64,000 bases of DNA from Equus caballus (taxonomy: Eukaryota; Chordata; Mammalia; Perissodactyla; Equidae). Below, in pieces: positions 24,650 to 35,719 of this stretch. The stretch spans positions 12,011,001 to 12,075,000 of the forward strand of contig NC_091695.1 in NCBI RefSeq assembly GCF_041296265.1, given 5' to 3'. The stretch's first letter is position 1. The number at the start of each line of letters is the position of its first letter. The notes beneath the pieces are model-generated. The model searched no databases. It saw nothing but the letters and a program-made list of their open reading frames with translations, and had not been told where the DNA came from. A program made the translations under genes and the position numbers.

Positions 24650-24715
24650 GCTCAAGGACCTCTGCTTGGCACGGAATATGCGCATAATAAAATATTTGAG
24701 GAATGAATGAAGGAG
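24650..24715 (+). mobile_element. L2 LINE 3' end
   Basis: CTTGGCACGGAATATGCGC, AAAATATTTGAGGAATGAATG is the L2 terminus, ending in GAATGA repeats. Confidence 0.75.
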
Positions 24716-25719
24716 TGAATGCGATGGTGCTTGGCTAGCGCTGGGCACATGACACACCCTCCTTTCTGCCCCAGCAGACAAGCAACAGGATCTAGGCCTT
24801 CTTCCTTCTTTGCTGAAACGCCGAATGTGGGTGCATTGCCCGCTTTCAGAGTTAAGGGAGTGCTTTCTGGTAGGACGATGCGCTGTGTGAACGCACAACC
24901 TTGCAAAAATCCCTGCAATGCTTAGGGAGCTCATAAGGGTTAAGACCTGCTTGCCCAGCCCTGCTTCTCCCAGAAAAAAAAATTTTAAACAACCCAGGTT
25001 AGGTCCCTAAAGACCTCCTTCAGAGCGACTCAGGAATCCCAGCATCCAGGTGGAATGCAAACAGTATAGTAGTTTGTTTGTTTTTTAAATAGGCCAACGT
25101 CGTTTATTGGGCAGGTTCTACACTTTGTGGGACAGTGAAATGCAGACAGAGGAAAAAAACCTAGTTCTGGGAACTTTTGGCCCCAGCAACATGCAAATAA
25201 CTCATGGGTTTGCAAATGATTTCTCTGTAACATCATCTGGCTTCCCAGAGCAAATAATTCTTATACCCGCAAATACTGATTATACCCTCCCTTACCGCAG
25301 AAAAATAAGTGGACTCCCAAGCAGAAGCCTCAAGGGTTTTCCCATGTGTTGGAAGCACTTCTTTCCCCCTTGGGGGGAAAAAAAACTAACCGCAGTTTTT
25401 CTGGTCCCATATAGATCAGAACAATTAACCCCTAAATTGTACACTATCATCTTCCCTAATTGTACTGCATAGTTTATCATTTTATATACATTTATAATGT
25501 TGATATATGATCCTGTTCTTGTTAATAGTTTCATGTGTAATTTACTGAAAACATCCTATTTTTATAGATCATTATAGCTTATAGAATGTTGTCACCTACA
25601 TTACCACAATTAATTTTATATTTGTCTCTCAGCTGCCATAGGTTGTGGAAACTTTTTAAACAGAGAATCTGCCTCATTCTTTTGTATGCCATAGAAGCTT
25701 CCAGATACATATGTGGCTG
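24716..25719. other. Intergenic sequence upstream of CELF1
   Basis: No gene. Moderately AT-rich, unassigned, with short open frames only. Confidence 0.45.
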
Positions 25720-26030
25720 GCTTCCTCATCTCCTTCTGGTCTTTACTCAAATGTCACCTTCTCAGTTGGGCCTTTCCTGACCACTCTATTTAAAATTACA
25801 CATACATACACTCATGCTTCCAATTCCCCTTTCCCGCTTTGTTTTTATCCAAAACACTTATCACCACCTAGCATAATGTATTTTGTACTTCATACTTTAC
25901 TTATTTTATTTGTAGTCTTTCCCACCAGAAGGTAAACTCTATGAGGATAGAGATTTTGTCTGTTTTATATCCTCAGGGCCTAGAATAATGCCTAACCCAT
26001 AGTAGGTCCTCAATAAATATTGTTTTTTTA
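25720..26030 (+). mobile_element. L2 LINE 3' end
   Basis: Long and well preserved: GGCCTTTCCTGACCACTC, ACACTTATCACCACCTAG, GAAGGTAAACTCTATGAGG, CCTCAGGGCCTAGAATAATG and TCAATAAATATTG, all in L2 order. Confidence 0.88.
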
Positions 26031-26289
26031 ATTTGACTTCCGTATATTGTGAAATGATTACCACAATAAGTTTAATTAACATCGTCTCATATAAATACAA
26101 AAAAAGAAAAAGAAAAAAGTGGTTTTTCTCCTTGTGATGAGAACTCTTAGGATCTTCTCTCTTAACAACTTGTAAATACACCACACAGCAGTCATCATGC
26201 TGTACATTACATCCCTAGTACTTGTTTATCTTAGAACTGAAAGTCTGTGCCTTGTGACCCCCTTCATCCCATCCCCCCATCAATGAATA

Positions 26290-26470
26290 TTGTTGAATTA
26301 ATGAATAGGCATGTGAGGTGCCGAGAATGAGAAAAGAGAATGAATTGCTTAGCCTTCAGAAGCTTCCTTGAGCTAAATGCAAGCAGGGAACACCCCTGTC
26401 TGGTTATTCTCTTGTCTGTCCAGTGCTTTGCACAGTGTCTGGCTCAACAGATATTTCTTGAAGGAGAACC
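26290..26470 (+). mobile_element. L2-like LINE remnants
   Basis: Two diverged pieces: ATTGTTGAATTAATGAATAGG near 26288 and CAGTGCTTTGCACAGTGTCTGG with AACAGATATTTCTTGAA near 26420-26460. Confidence 0.45.
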
Positions 26471-27002
26471 AGAAACTTTTCCCTATTTTCTCTGCCCCTT
26501 GAATTAGGGCTCCCATGGGCAGAGAGGGACTGCCACTCCTCGCAGGGTACTAGTATCCCTTGCTTCTAGTGACCAAGGAAGGCCGCAAGCCATTAGCCCC
26601 AACTGGAAGGAAGAGCAATTATATGAAGAACATGAATGGGCTCTTATGACTTCGAAGGGCCTCAAAGCATAGATAAAATACTAAACAGTAAAAGCCTGAT
26701 GTAAGATGTAAACAAGTATGAGAAGCTTCCTGTTTCATTTTTTGCTTTCCAAATTATGAAGACTTATTTTTAAACAGAGCCAATGTTAACAAGAATGCAG
26801 GGAAACACAGCCTCTCCAAGTGCTGGTGGGAGTAAAATTCGGATAGTCTGTCTGGAGAATTTGAAATTTTACATACCTTTCTAGGAACTTATCTTAAGGA
26901 CATAATCATGGATAAGAGATGTACTGATGTATATGGATCATACCAGTGTTGAAACAGCATAAAATTAGATACAAAAAGAGGTTGATGAAAAAAAGTATGG
27001 TA

Positions 27003-27237
27003 GAGCCGGCCCTGATGGCGTAGTGGTCAATGTCTGGCCATTTCACCAATTCCGTGGCCTGGGTTCACTTCCTGGTTACAGAACCAGACCACGCATCTGT
27101 CAGTTGCCATGCTGTGGTGGTGGCTCACAGAGAATAACTAGAAGGACTTATAACTAGGATATACAACCACGCACTGGGGCTTTGGAGAGGAAAAAAAAAG
27201 AGGAAGATTGGCAACGGATGTTAGCTCTTTCCCTAAA
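27003..27237 (+). mobile_element. ERE SINE, diverged, inside L1M
   Basis: Head GAGCCGGCCCTGATGGCGTAG, middle CCATGCTGTGGTGGTGGC, tail GGCAACGGATGTTAGCTC. Flanked by AAAAGTATGGTA on both sides. Confidence 0.85.
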
Positions 27238-27253
27238 AAAAAAGTATGGTATA

Positions 27254-27386
27254 ATGCCACAACTAGAAGGACCTGCAACTAGGATATGCAACTATGTACC
27301 AAGGGAATTTGGGGAGAGAAAGCAGAAAGAAAAAAAAAAGATTGGCGACAGTTGTTAGCTCAGGTGCCAATCTTTAAAAAAAAAAA
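27254..27386 (+). mobile_element. ERE SINE 3' part, inside L1M
   Basis: Only the 3' portion: ATGCCACAACTAGAAGGACC, GGATATGCAACTATGTACC, then a tail with GACAGTTGTTAGCTCAGG. It again ends at the word AAAAGTATGGTA. Confidence 0.8.
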
Positions 27387-27594
27387 GTATGGTATACCTA
27401 GAACCTAGAATATTATATATAATTTTCAAATAATGATACAGAAAAATATTTAATTGTGGGAAAATGTTCATAATACATGCTTAGTGAATAAAGCAGGTAA
27501 CAACTTAACAGGTACAATACGATCCCACCTTTGTTAGAGAGTGTGTTTCTTGAGAGAAAGAGAAACAAAACCAGAGAGAATATTTATTAAAATA

Positions 27595-28190
27595 TTAATA
27601 GTGCTCTGCATCCTCACCACCACTTGGTATTATCAGTCCTTTTAATTTGAGTCATTCCGGTAGGAGTGTAGTGGTATTTTATTTTGGTTTAAATTTTTGT
27701 TTCCTTCATGGCTAATGATGTTGAGAAACTTTGCATATTTAAGGCTTATTGACCATTTGGATATTTTATGAATTACCTGCTCAAGCCTTTCTCTTTCTCT
27801 CTCTCTCTCTTTTTTTTTGCTTTGCAGGAGTTCTTTATATATTTTTGAATACAGGTTCCTTGTCAGATTATGTATATATCTTCTCCCAGTCTTTGGCTTG
27901 CCTTTACCCTCTTAGTAGTTTGATGAACAAACATTTTTAATTTTAATAAGGTCCTATTTATTGGTCCTTATTTTATGGTTGGTCATTTCTGAGTTCTATT
28001 TAGGAAATCTTTGTTTACCCAGGTCTTGAAAATTTTCTCCTTTATTGTTTTAATCTTTCACATTTAGATCTATGATCCATCTCTAATTTTTGTGTCTGGT
28101 ATGAGAGAGGGGTCAAATTTCTTTTCTTTTTCTTTCATGTGGATATCCACGCGATCCATCACATTTTAAAAGACCATCTTTTCTATACCA
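27595..28190 (-). mobile_element. L1 LINE fragment, minus orientation
   Basis: Antisense L1 ORF2/3' words: TTCATGGCTAATGATGTTGAG, GAGTTCTTTATATATTTTTG, CTTGTCAGATTATGTATATA, AAAATTTTCTCCTTTATTG. A CT-rich run sits at 27789-27815. Confidence 0.85.
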
Positions 28191-28224
28191 AGATTTGAAG
28201 TTGAGCCTTTTTTTTGAACTTGTT

Positions 28225-29035
28225 GGTAGGAATGAAAATTGATACACCCACTTAGGAAGACTTCATATGCAGTAACGACAAACAACTAAATGGACTGATA
28301 CCCTATGATGCGGCAATTCTGTTCCCAATAGAAATGAGTACTTATTTCCACCGAAAGAATGGTTTGTAGCACTTTTATTAATAATAGCCTATGGGGCCGG
28401 CCCCATGGTGCAGCAGTTAAGTTTACACGTTCCGTTTCTCAGCGGCCTGGGGTTCACTGGTTCAGATCCCCGGTGCGGACATGGCACCGCTTGGCACACC
28501 ATGCTGTGGTAGGCATCCCACATATAAAGTAGAGCAAGATGGGCATGGATGTTAGCTCAGGGCCAGTCTTCCTCAGCAAAAAGAGGAGGATTGGCAGCAG
28601 ATGTTAGCTCAGGGCTAATCTTCCTCAAAAAAAAAAATAATAATAATAGCCTAAACAGGAAATGGTAGATAAATTATGGAACATACTTATAATGGACTAC
28701 TTGTATAGCAATGAAAAGGAACAAATTGCTACTACATGTAACAACATGGAAGAATTGCACAGACACAATATTGAGCAAAACAAGCTAGAAGAAAAACAGC
28801 ATATATTGCATAATTAAGTCTGAGAACAGGCAAAAATTGTAAGAAAAGTCAGAATCAAGGTTACTTTTGTGAGGGAGAAGGGATTGACTTTTGACCAGGG
28901 GGAGCACGAGGGAGCTTTTGGGAGTATTGGAATGTTTTCTGTCTTAGTCTGGGTGCTAGTCGCAGGAGTGTCTAGATATGTAAAATTTATCAAGCTGGAC
29001 ACTCAGAGTTTGTGCACTGTCTGTAGCCAGGAAGA
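28225..29035 (+). mobile_element. L1 LINE 3' fragment interrupted by an ERE
   Basis: Left part 28225-28392 and right part 28640-29035. The right part carries AATTATGGAACATACTTATA, AACAACATGGAAGAATTGCA, GAGCAAAACAAGC and an L1-like 3' region. The split is at the ERE starting at 28393. Confidence 0.7.
28393..28638 (+). mobile_element. ERE1-type SINE with target duplication
   Basis: Head GGGGCCGGCCCCATGGTGCAG and full ERE1 body and tail. The word AATAATAGCCTA lies on both flanks. Confidence 0.95.
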
Positions 29036-29345
29036 ATAACAGCAAACAACCCGTTAGACAAATGGGCAAAGGAAATGAACATGAAATTCATAGGAAGAAT
29101 ATGAATGCCCAATTAACTTAAGATGGTCAATCTCAGCTCACAAATACTTAAAGATATTCAAATTAAAACAAGGTGGTTTTTTTTTTTTTTTTTTTTTACC
29201 GTCAGATTGGGAAATTAAATATTGAAGGTTGATAAAGTTGTGAGAAACAGGTACTCTCAATGAATACAGATATAGCCATATTGGAGGGAAATTTAATAAT
29301 AGTCATTAAAGTGAAAAATATTCACATCTTGTATATAAAATTCTA

Positions 29346-29595
29346 GGGGCTGGCCTGGTAGTGCAGTGGTTAAGTCTGCGTGCTCTGCTTTGGCGGCCTG
29401 GGGTTTGCCAGTTCAGATCCTGGACACAGACCTACACATTGCTCATCAAGCCATGCTGTGGCAGGCATCCCACACATAAAGTAGAGGAAGATGAGCACAG
29501 ATGTTAGCTCAGGGCCAATCTTCCTAAGCGAAAAAAAAAAAAAAAGGAGAGGATTGGCAGCAGATGTTAGCTCAGGGCTAATCTTCCTCAAAAAT
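29346..29595 (+). mobile_element. ERE1-type SINE
   Basis: Head GGGGCTGGCCTGGTAGTGCAG with the two-unit tail. The first tail unit carries an expanded A run at about 29531-29545. A short (AACTA)/(AAAT) simple repeat follows. Confidence 0.92.
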
Positions 29596-29624
29596 AACTA
29601 ACTAAATAAATAAATAACTTTTTA

Positions 29625-29842
29625 GGGGCTGCTCCCATGGTCGAGTGGTTAAGTTCACGTACTCTGCTTCGGCGGCACAGGGTTTTGCCAGTTCTAATCC
29701 TGGGCACGGACATGGCACCGCTCATCAAGCCATGCTGAGGTGGCATCCCACATGCCACAATTAGAAGGACCCACGACTACAAATACGCAACTATGTACCA
29801 GGGGGCTTTGGGAGAAAAAAATCTTAAAAATAAATAAATAAA
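29625..29842 (+). mobile_element. ERE2/3-type SINE
   Basis: Head GGGGCTGCTCCCATGGTCGAG, body CCACATGCCACAATTAGAAGG, tail GGGGGCTTTGGGAG and an (AAAT)n end. Confidence 0.93.
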
Positions 29843-30224
29843 ATTTTAGAAAATTCTAATTAATCTATAGTGAATTGGCGGGTGCTAGGGGTGGTGGGGT
29901 GTGGGAGGAAAGAGGTGGGGCAGGAAGGGGTTACAAAGGGGCATGAGAAAACTTTTGGGGGTGATGGATATGTTCCATTATCTTCATTGTGGTGATCGTT
30001 TCACAAGTATACACATATGTCAAAATGTATTAAAGTGTATACTTTAAATATGGATAGTTTAGTGTATGTCAATTATACTCAACAAAGCTATAAAAAATTT
30101 TCCATGACCCTCTTATAAAGATGCTCATATCCTTTAATATAGCAATTGTATTTCTAGAAATGTTTCCTTCAGAAGCACAAGTGGGCGAAGCATGTACAAG
30201 GGCATTTTCCACACCATTCTTTGA

Positions 30225-30345
30225 TTCAGCAACTAGTATTTACTGAATGCCAACTATGTCAGGCACTGGGCTAGACAATGCGGTTATAGGCATGAATAAG
30301 ACAGACAAGGTCTCTGCCCTTATGGAACTGACTATATTTGTTATT
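30225..30345 (-). mobile_element. L2 LINE 3' end, minus orientation
   Basis: Reverse L2 phrases GTATTTACTGAATGCCAAC, GTCAGGCACTGGGCTAGAC, ACAGACAAGGTCTCTGCCC and TATGGAACTGACTATATT. Confidence 0.75.
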
Positions 30346-30349
30346 GGTA

Positions 30350-30620
30350 AAAAAAAACAAGCAAAAAATAGAAGCTACCTAGTTGGGTTCTCTATCCATC
30401 AATAGGGAAATAGTTGAAGAAATGATGGTACAATTACTTGTTAGCATATCGAAAGCTATTAGGAAAATATATATATAATTTTAAAATATATATATATATA
30501 TATACACATGGAAAGATGCTCAAAATACATGGTTAAGTGTCAAAAACCAAGTTAAAAAATTCTCACTGTTGCTTTTAAGAAAAAGACAGATACATATATA
30601 TGTGTATACATGTCAATTCT
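30350..30620 (+). mobile_element. L1M LINE fragment with (TA)n tract
   Basis: CATCAATAGGGAAATAGTTG, ATGATGGTACAATTACTTG and GGAAAGATGCTCAAAATACA are L1M 3' words. A TA dinucleotide tract lies at about 30466-30503. Confidence 0.6.
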
Positions 30621-30849
30621 TCCTTGTTAACAACTAAGAGAAGAGATGTAGTCCCTTGTAGGAGGGAAATGTGGCGAGACTTGGGCGTAGGAAGGAATGG
30701 TGAGAGACAAAAACGTTCTGGCAGCATTTGAATCCCCGGCTCCCCTGGCGTCTGTCGTCATCTGCCCGCTTGCCCTTTCCGAGGCATGTTATATAAGTCA
30801 GTAGATCATCCTTTTGCCTAGGCTAACAAAGAGTTGAGTTTCACAGCTC

Positions 30850-31275
30850 GAGTGTTCATCAGTGGATGAATGGGTAAACACAACGTGGTATATACATACA
30901 ATGGAATATTATTCAGCATTAAAAAGGAAGGAAGTTCTGACCCCTGCTGCAACATGAATGAAACTTGAGAACTTAATGCTAAATAAAGTCAGTCACAAAA
31001 GGACAAATACTGTATGATTCCACTTATACGAGGTACCTAGAGTGGTCAAGGTCATCGAGGTGGAAAGGAGAACGGCTTCAGGGAGGGGAGGCTGGGAAGT
31101 TGTTTGTTTAATGGGTACAGAATTTCAGTTTACAAAGGTGAAAAAAGTTCTGGAGATGCTTGACGGTGATGGTTTAACAACTATGTGAATGTACTTCATG
31201 CCAATGAACTAACGGTACACTTAAAACGGCTAAGATGGCATATTTTATAGTATGTATGTTTTACACACACAAAAA
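30850..31275 (+). mobile_element. L1 LINE 3' end fragment
   Basis: Well-kept L1 3' end: GTTCATCAGTGGATGAATGG, AATGGAATATTATTCAGC, AATACTGTATGATTCCAC, GGTGATGGTTTAACAACTATG and ACACTTAAAACGGCTAAGATG. Confidence 0.88.
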
Positions 31276-31368
31276 AGTTGGGCCTCACATCGCAACTGAC
31301 TAATGCACATATATGAGTTAGGATAGGTTAAAACTAATATAACAATCAGACCTAAAATAATTAGCTGA

Positions 31369-31578
31369 GGGGCTGGCTTGTGGCTGAGTGGTTAAGTTCG
31401 CACGCTCCACTTCGGCGGCCCAGGGTTTTGTGGGTTCGGATCCTGGGTGCGGCCCAGCACCACTCATCAAGCCATGCTGAGGCGGCATCCCACATGCCAC
31501 AACTAGAAGGACCCACAACTAAAATATGCAACTATGTACTGGCGGGCTTTGGGGGGAAGAAGGAGAAAAAATTTAAAA
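31369..31578 (+). mobile_element. ERE2/3-type SINE with target duplication
   Basis: Head GGGGCTGGCTTGTGGCTGAG, standard body and tail. The 15-bp word AAAATAATTAGCTGA lies on both sides (31354-31368 and about 31578-31592). Confidence 0.95.
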
Positions 31579-31999
31579 AAAATAATTAGCTGAAATAAAA
31601 TGGAAGTTTAGTTCTCTCTCCCTTAACAGAATAGGGTAGATGTTCCTAGTTAGTGGGAGGACGAAGAGAGGTAGCCTGTACTCTAAATGATTATTTAGTG
31701 ACCCTGATTAATGGGGACTCTGCCATCTGTAACCCGTTTCTGCTCGGATGAATCCAGCTATCCTCATCACCATTCCAGCCCACAGAAGAGAAAAAGAGTA
31801 TGGAGGAGATTCATGGAGGATTATGAACCAGGTCCTCTGGTCCTCTGATGACTTCACACATCACTTCCACTTACATTCCATTGGAGATAACTGAGTCCTA
31901 TGTCACCTCTAACTATAAGGAACATTGAGCATATGGCTGCTCAGATACTATAGAAGAAGTAGATAAAGAATTTTGATGGATAATTAACAGTCTCTAAAA

Positions 32000-32133
32000 G
32001 AAAAAAACCCCTAGGGGAATATGCCCCTAACTCTGATAGTGATTATCTCTGGAGGTAAGATTATAAGAGACCTTCACTTTTTACACTATATAATTTTGAA
32101 GTACTTGCATTTTTTACAACAAGCTTCTGTAAC
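32000..32133 (+). mobile_element. L1M LINE 3' remnant, left of an ERE
   Basis: GATTATCTCTGGAGGTAAG and TACTTGCATTTTTTACAACA match an old L1 3' end that resumes after 32381. Confidence 0.5.
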
Positions 32134-32380
32134 TTTTTTTTTTGGGGGGGGCTGAGATTAGCCCTGAACTAACTGCTACCAATCCTCCTCTTTTTGCTGA
32201 GGAAGACTGGCCCTGAGCTAACATCCGTGCCCATCTTCCTCTATTTTATATGTGGAACACCTACCATAGCATGGCTTTTGCCAAGCAGTGCCATGTCCAC
32301 ACCCGGCATCCGAATTGGCGAACCCTGGGCCACCGAAGCAGAACGTATGCACTTAACCGCTGAGCCACCAGGCAGGCCCC
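32134..32380 (-). mobile_element. ERE1-type SINE, minus orientation, with target duplication
   Basis: Minus-strand ERE1 ending in GCCACCAGGCAGGCCCC. Flanked by GCTTCTGTAACT and GCATCTGTTACT. Confidence 0.92.
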
Positions 32381-32479
32381 GCATCTGTTACTATTATAAT
32401 CAGAAACTACAAAGTAAAACCAGAGGTGGGGGGAATAACAATAAAAGATTTGACTGCATAAAATCTTAATTGATAAAAA

Positions 32480-32680
32480 CAGGAACGAATCTAAATTTCC
32501 ACCACAGAAGACTGGGTAAATAAATGATGATATAACATGTAATAGATTATTAGAGAGCAGCAAAAATTACTGAACAATATCTACACAAAACAATGTAGTT
32601 GAATCTTTAATGAAAAAGTCATAAAAGACTGCTGTATTTACCATTTTTATTAATCATATATTCATGTGGGAGAAACCATA
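32480..32680 (+). mobile_element. L1M LINE remnant
   Basis: GAACGAATCTAAATTTCCACC, AGACTGGGTAAATAAATGATG and TTATTAGAGAGCAGC are diverged L1M words. Confidence 0.5.
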
Positions 32681-32699
32681 TTATTTTTAATTTTTATTA

Positions 32700-33655
32700 C
32701 GAAAATATCTTTTAAAAAGAAGGCAGATGGGCATAATGAATCCCCGTAGAACATTAGTCAGATTCAACAATGATTAATATTTTGCCGTATTTGTCTAATC
32801 TGTCTTTTTTTCTTGGTACAGTATTTTGAGGCAAATTCCACATGTCATTTATGTCTGCATACTTTATAGTAAGCACAAGTAAATTTATATTACATTTCCT
32901 TACATAGCAACAATGCCATGACCACACTAACAAAATTAACAATAATTCTTTAGAATTATTTCAATCCATAATCAAATGTCTCCAATTGTTTCAAAAAATG
33001 ACTTTGAATAGCTGATTCATTTGAATCAGGATCCAAATGGTTTGCATGTTACTTCGGATTGTCACGCCTCTAGGACTCCTGGTCTCAGGCAGCTGCTCTC
33101 CCATTCTTTTTTTTTTCCCTGCTTTTGACTTGTTGCATAAACTGAGTCAGTTGTTTCTGTAGAATGTCCCACAGTCTGGATTTGTCTGTTGCTCCTCCAT
33201 GATGACATGTAACTTATCCCTCTATCTCCTATATTTCCTGTGAATGAACGTGAGCTCTTGAGGCCTGGTTAAATTCAGATTCGACTTTTCTGAGTTTGGT
33301 GCATCACACTGCATCACATCTGGAGGCCTATCATGTCAGGCTGTCCTGTTTTTAGCAATTTGGAAATTAATCATTGTTTCCGGTGGCCTCAGCCTGATCT
33401 TTCTATGGTAAGGTTTCCTATCAGTGTTTCATCGAATGCTTTTATCCATTAATGACCGACCATTGACTGGATCAATTATTTCACTAAGGATTGCAAAACG
33501 CAGAGTTTCTAATTCTATCATTCCTTCCACATTTATTAGCTGGAATGCAAAATACTGAGTTTCTAATTTTATTATTCCTTCCAGATTTATTAATAGGAAA
33601 TCTGCTGTAAAGAAGAACTTTTCCTCACCAACCTCGGATATTGGTTATCCTGAAA
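32700..33655 (+). mobile_element. Old L1 3'UTR-like block
   Basis: GATTCATTTGAATCAGGATC, GTCCCACAGTCTGGATTTG, TCTAATTCTATCATTCCTTC and AAGAAGAACTTTTCCTCACC follow the order of a widespread old L1 3'UTR. A roughly 55-bp stretch is repeated in tandem at 33484-33600. Confidence 0.6.
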
Positions 33656-33779
33656 TACAGTTCATACAGAAAAGGCAAGAGAGGGCAGAGGTCTTCGTCG
33701 ATACTGTTCACTGACATGTTCCAAGTGCTGGAATATCGTCTGGACTACACAGGCCACTCAATAAATATTTTTGAATTGA

Positions 33780-34200
33780 ATTGAAATCCATACATTGGAA
33801 TACTATGTAACTCTTAAAAAAATAAATGTACACCTGTCTATACTGACATGGCATAATACTTATATTGTTGAGAGAAAAAAGCAGATTACAGAACAGTGAA
33901 TACAGGATGAGTGCATTTTTATAAAATATGTATATTTTAAATGTATCAAAAATAGGATGGATTAATGGGTGAATATGTGATAAAACATACAATAAAATGT
34001 TAATTGTAGAATTTAGATGGTGGCTATATGGGTTTTTCCTGTTCAATTTATTCAGTTTTCATTTATTTTATTATGAAAATGTTCATCACAAAATGTTGGA
34101 ACAATATGTGTGTAAAAATCTGTATTTCTGAAGAGTGGGTTTGGGGGTAAGGATGGAAATTTTCAGGTTATATACTTTCTATAAAGCAAAAATTGTAAAT
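33780..34200 (+). mobile_element. L1M LINE 3' fragment
   Basis: TACATTGGAATACTATGTAA, GAGAGAAAAAAGCAGATTAC, CAGAACAGTGAATACAGG and later 3'UTR-like sequence. Confidence 0.6.
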
Positions 34201-34514
34201 GAGCCTTTGACACAGTAATTTCACTTTTAGGAACCCATCCTAATGTAGTAATTCTAAACACTGAAAATAAGTAAATATACCAAAAAATTTTCATGCTGGA
34301 AATATTTTATAATAACGAAAATTTGGAAATATCCTGAATGTCTAATAACAGGAAAATGGTCACATTATGGTGTAGTAATTAGGTTCATTATAAATGATAA
34401 AGGCAATATAAAAATATCAAAAATGCTTATAGCACAACATTTTTTGTATCACAAATTGCGATACAAAATTTGATTGACATGATTACAATGATTTTTTAAA
34501 ATGGTACACACAGA

Positions 34515-35086
34515 CCACATAGTGTCACCGTATGACCCCATAATTCCACTCTTTGGCAGATATCCAAGAGGAATGAAAAGATATGTCCACACAAAAACGT
34601 GTATATGAATGTTCACATCAGCATTATTCAAAAGAGCCAAAAAGTGGAAACAACCAAAATTTCCATCAATTGATAAGTGGAGAAATAAAACGTGGTATAT
34701 CCGCACAGTAGAATATTATTTGGCAAAAAAAGAAATACAATACTGATACATGCTACATGGATGAACCTTGAAAACATGCTAAGTAAAAGAAGTCAGACAC
34801 AAAGACAATATTGTATGATTACATTTGTTTGAAATATCCAGAACAGGCAAATCCACAGAAACAGAAAGTAAATTAGTGGTTGTCTAGGGCTGGGGGGCTG
34901 GGAGGAAATAGGGAGTGACTACTAATGAGTATGGGGTTTTTTTGGAGGGGTGGATGATGAAAATGTTCTAAAATCAATCGTGGTGATGGTTGCACAACTC
35001 TGTGAACACTAAAAACCATTGAACTGTATGCTGGAAATGGGTGAATTCTATGGTATGTGAATTATATCAATAAAGCTGTTATAAAC
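34515..35086 (+). mobile_element. 5'-truncated L1 with 24-bp target-site duplication
   Basis: L1 3' end (CATAATTCCACTCTTTGGCA, GGTATATCCGCACAGTAG, GGTGATGGTTGCACAACTC, ATTATATCAATAAAGCTG). The 24 bases at 34491-34514 recur at 35087-35110 with a single C/T difference, proving a single insertion into the older L1. Confidence 0.9.
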
Positions 35087-35120
35087 ATTTTTTAAAATGG
35101 TACACATAGAAAATTGGAGG

Positions 35121-35213
35121 ATCCCACAACTAGAAGGACCTGCAACTAAGATATACAACTATGTGGGGGGCGGGGGGCAAGGTTTGGGGAGATAAAGCAG
35201 AAACGAAAAAAAT
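35121..35213 (+). mobile_element. ERE SINE 3' fragment
   Basis: Only CCCACAACTAGAAGGACCTG and the CAACTATGTGGGGGGCGGGG tail remain. AAAATTGGA lies on both sides, suggesting a 5'-truncated insertion. Confidence 0.75.
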
Positions 35214-35330
35214 TGGAGGAAATAAATCAATGTATTTGAGGTAGTAAGGTTATGGGTGAGTAAAGTATATTCTACTTTCCTGGATTTTCCAGTTGTTCTG
35301 AGTATGTATTACTTTTATAAGGAGAAAAGA

Positions 35331-35719
35331 AACCTTTCTTAAGAGCACCAGATGCATGTTTCAGAGACTTAAATGCAAATAACCAGTATTACAACCATTC
35401 CTCTTACTTCCTGTAGGTTGTGGGTTTTATATTTAAACTTATAATATTTTTCTTAATGATATATTTTCACAATATATTATAGATATTATATTTATTTATT
35501 TGTCACAATAAGTATATACACTGTGGCTTGGTCAGGAGCGAGCCATGAATTCAGGCGGATGGGGCTGTGGCAAGGGCCATATAGACCCAGGTCCCCTGTT
35601 TGCCCAGGACCAGCCCCTCTCGACCAAGGTAGCCCCTCTACTTAAAAGAGCAAAGCCCCTTCCACTCTCCGCTCAGGGCTACCCCTACCAGAGTCTCTTC
35701 CTGGTCTTGTCTCTTTGAT
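35331..35719. other. Intergenic sequence upstream of PTPMT1
   Basis: AT-rich to about 35520, then increasingly GC-rich into the CpG island. No gene seen. Confidence 0.4.

Larger units (their letters stand above)
26770..27540 (+). mobile_element. L1M LINE fragment interrupted by two EREs
   Basis: Left part 26770-27002 (AAGTGCTGGTGGGAGTAAA, TTCTAGGAACTTATCTTAAGG) resumes at 27397-27540 (GGGAAAATGTTCATAATACA, ACGATCCCACCTTTGTTAG). The intervening DNA is ERE. Confidence 0.7.
29150..30110 (+). mobile_element. L1M LINE fragment interrupted by two EREs
   Basis: Left part 29150-29345 (AGGTTGATAAAGTTGTGAG, ATATTGGAGGGAAATTT); right part 29845-30110 (GGGGGTGATGGATATGTTCC, TTGTGGTGATCGTTTCACAA, GTCAATTATACTCAACAAAG). 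The two EREs lie between. Confidence 0.75.
34201..35330 (+). mobile_element. L1M LINE fragment split by a younger L1 and an ERE piece
   Basis: Left part 34201-34514 (TTGACACAGTAATTTCACTT) resumes at 35087-35330 (GATTTTCCAGTTGTTCTGAG, GTATTACTTTTATAAGG). The inserts at 34515-35086 and about 35121-35213 account for the gap. Confidence 0.65.
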
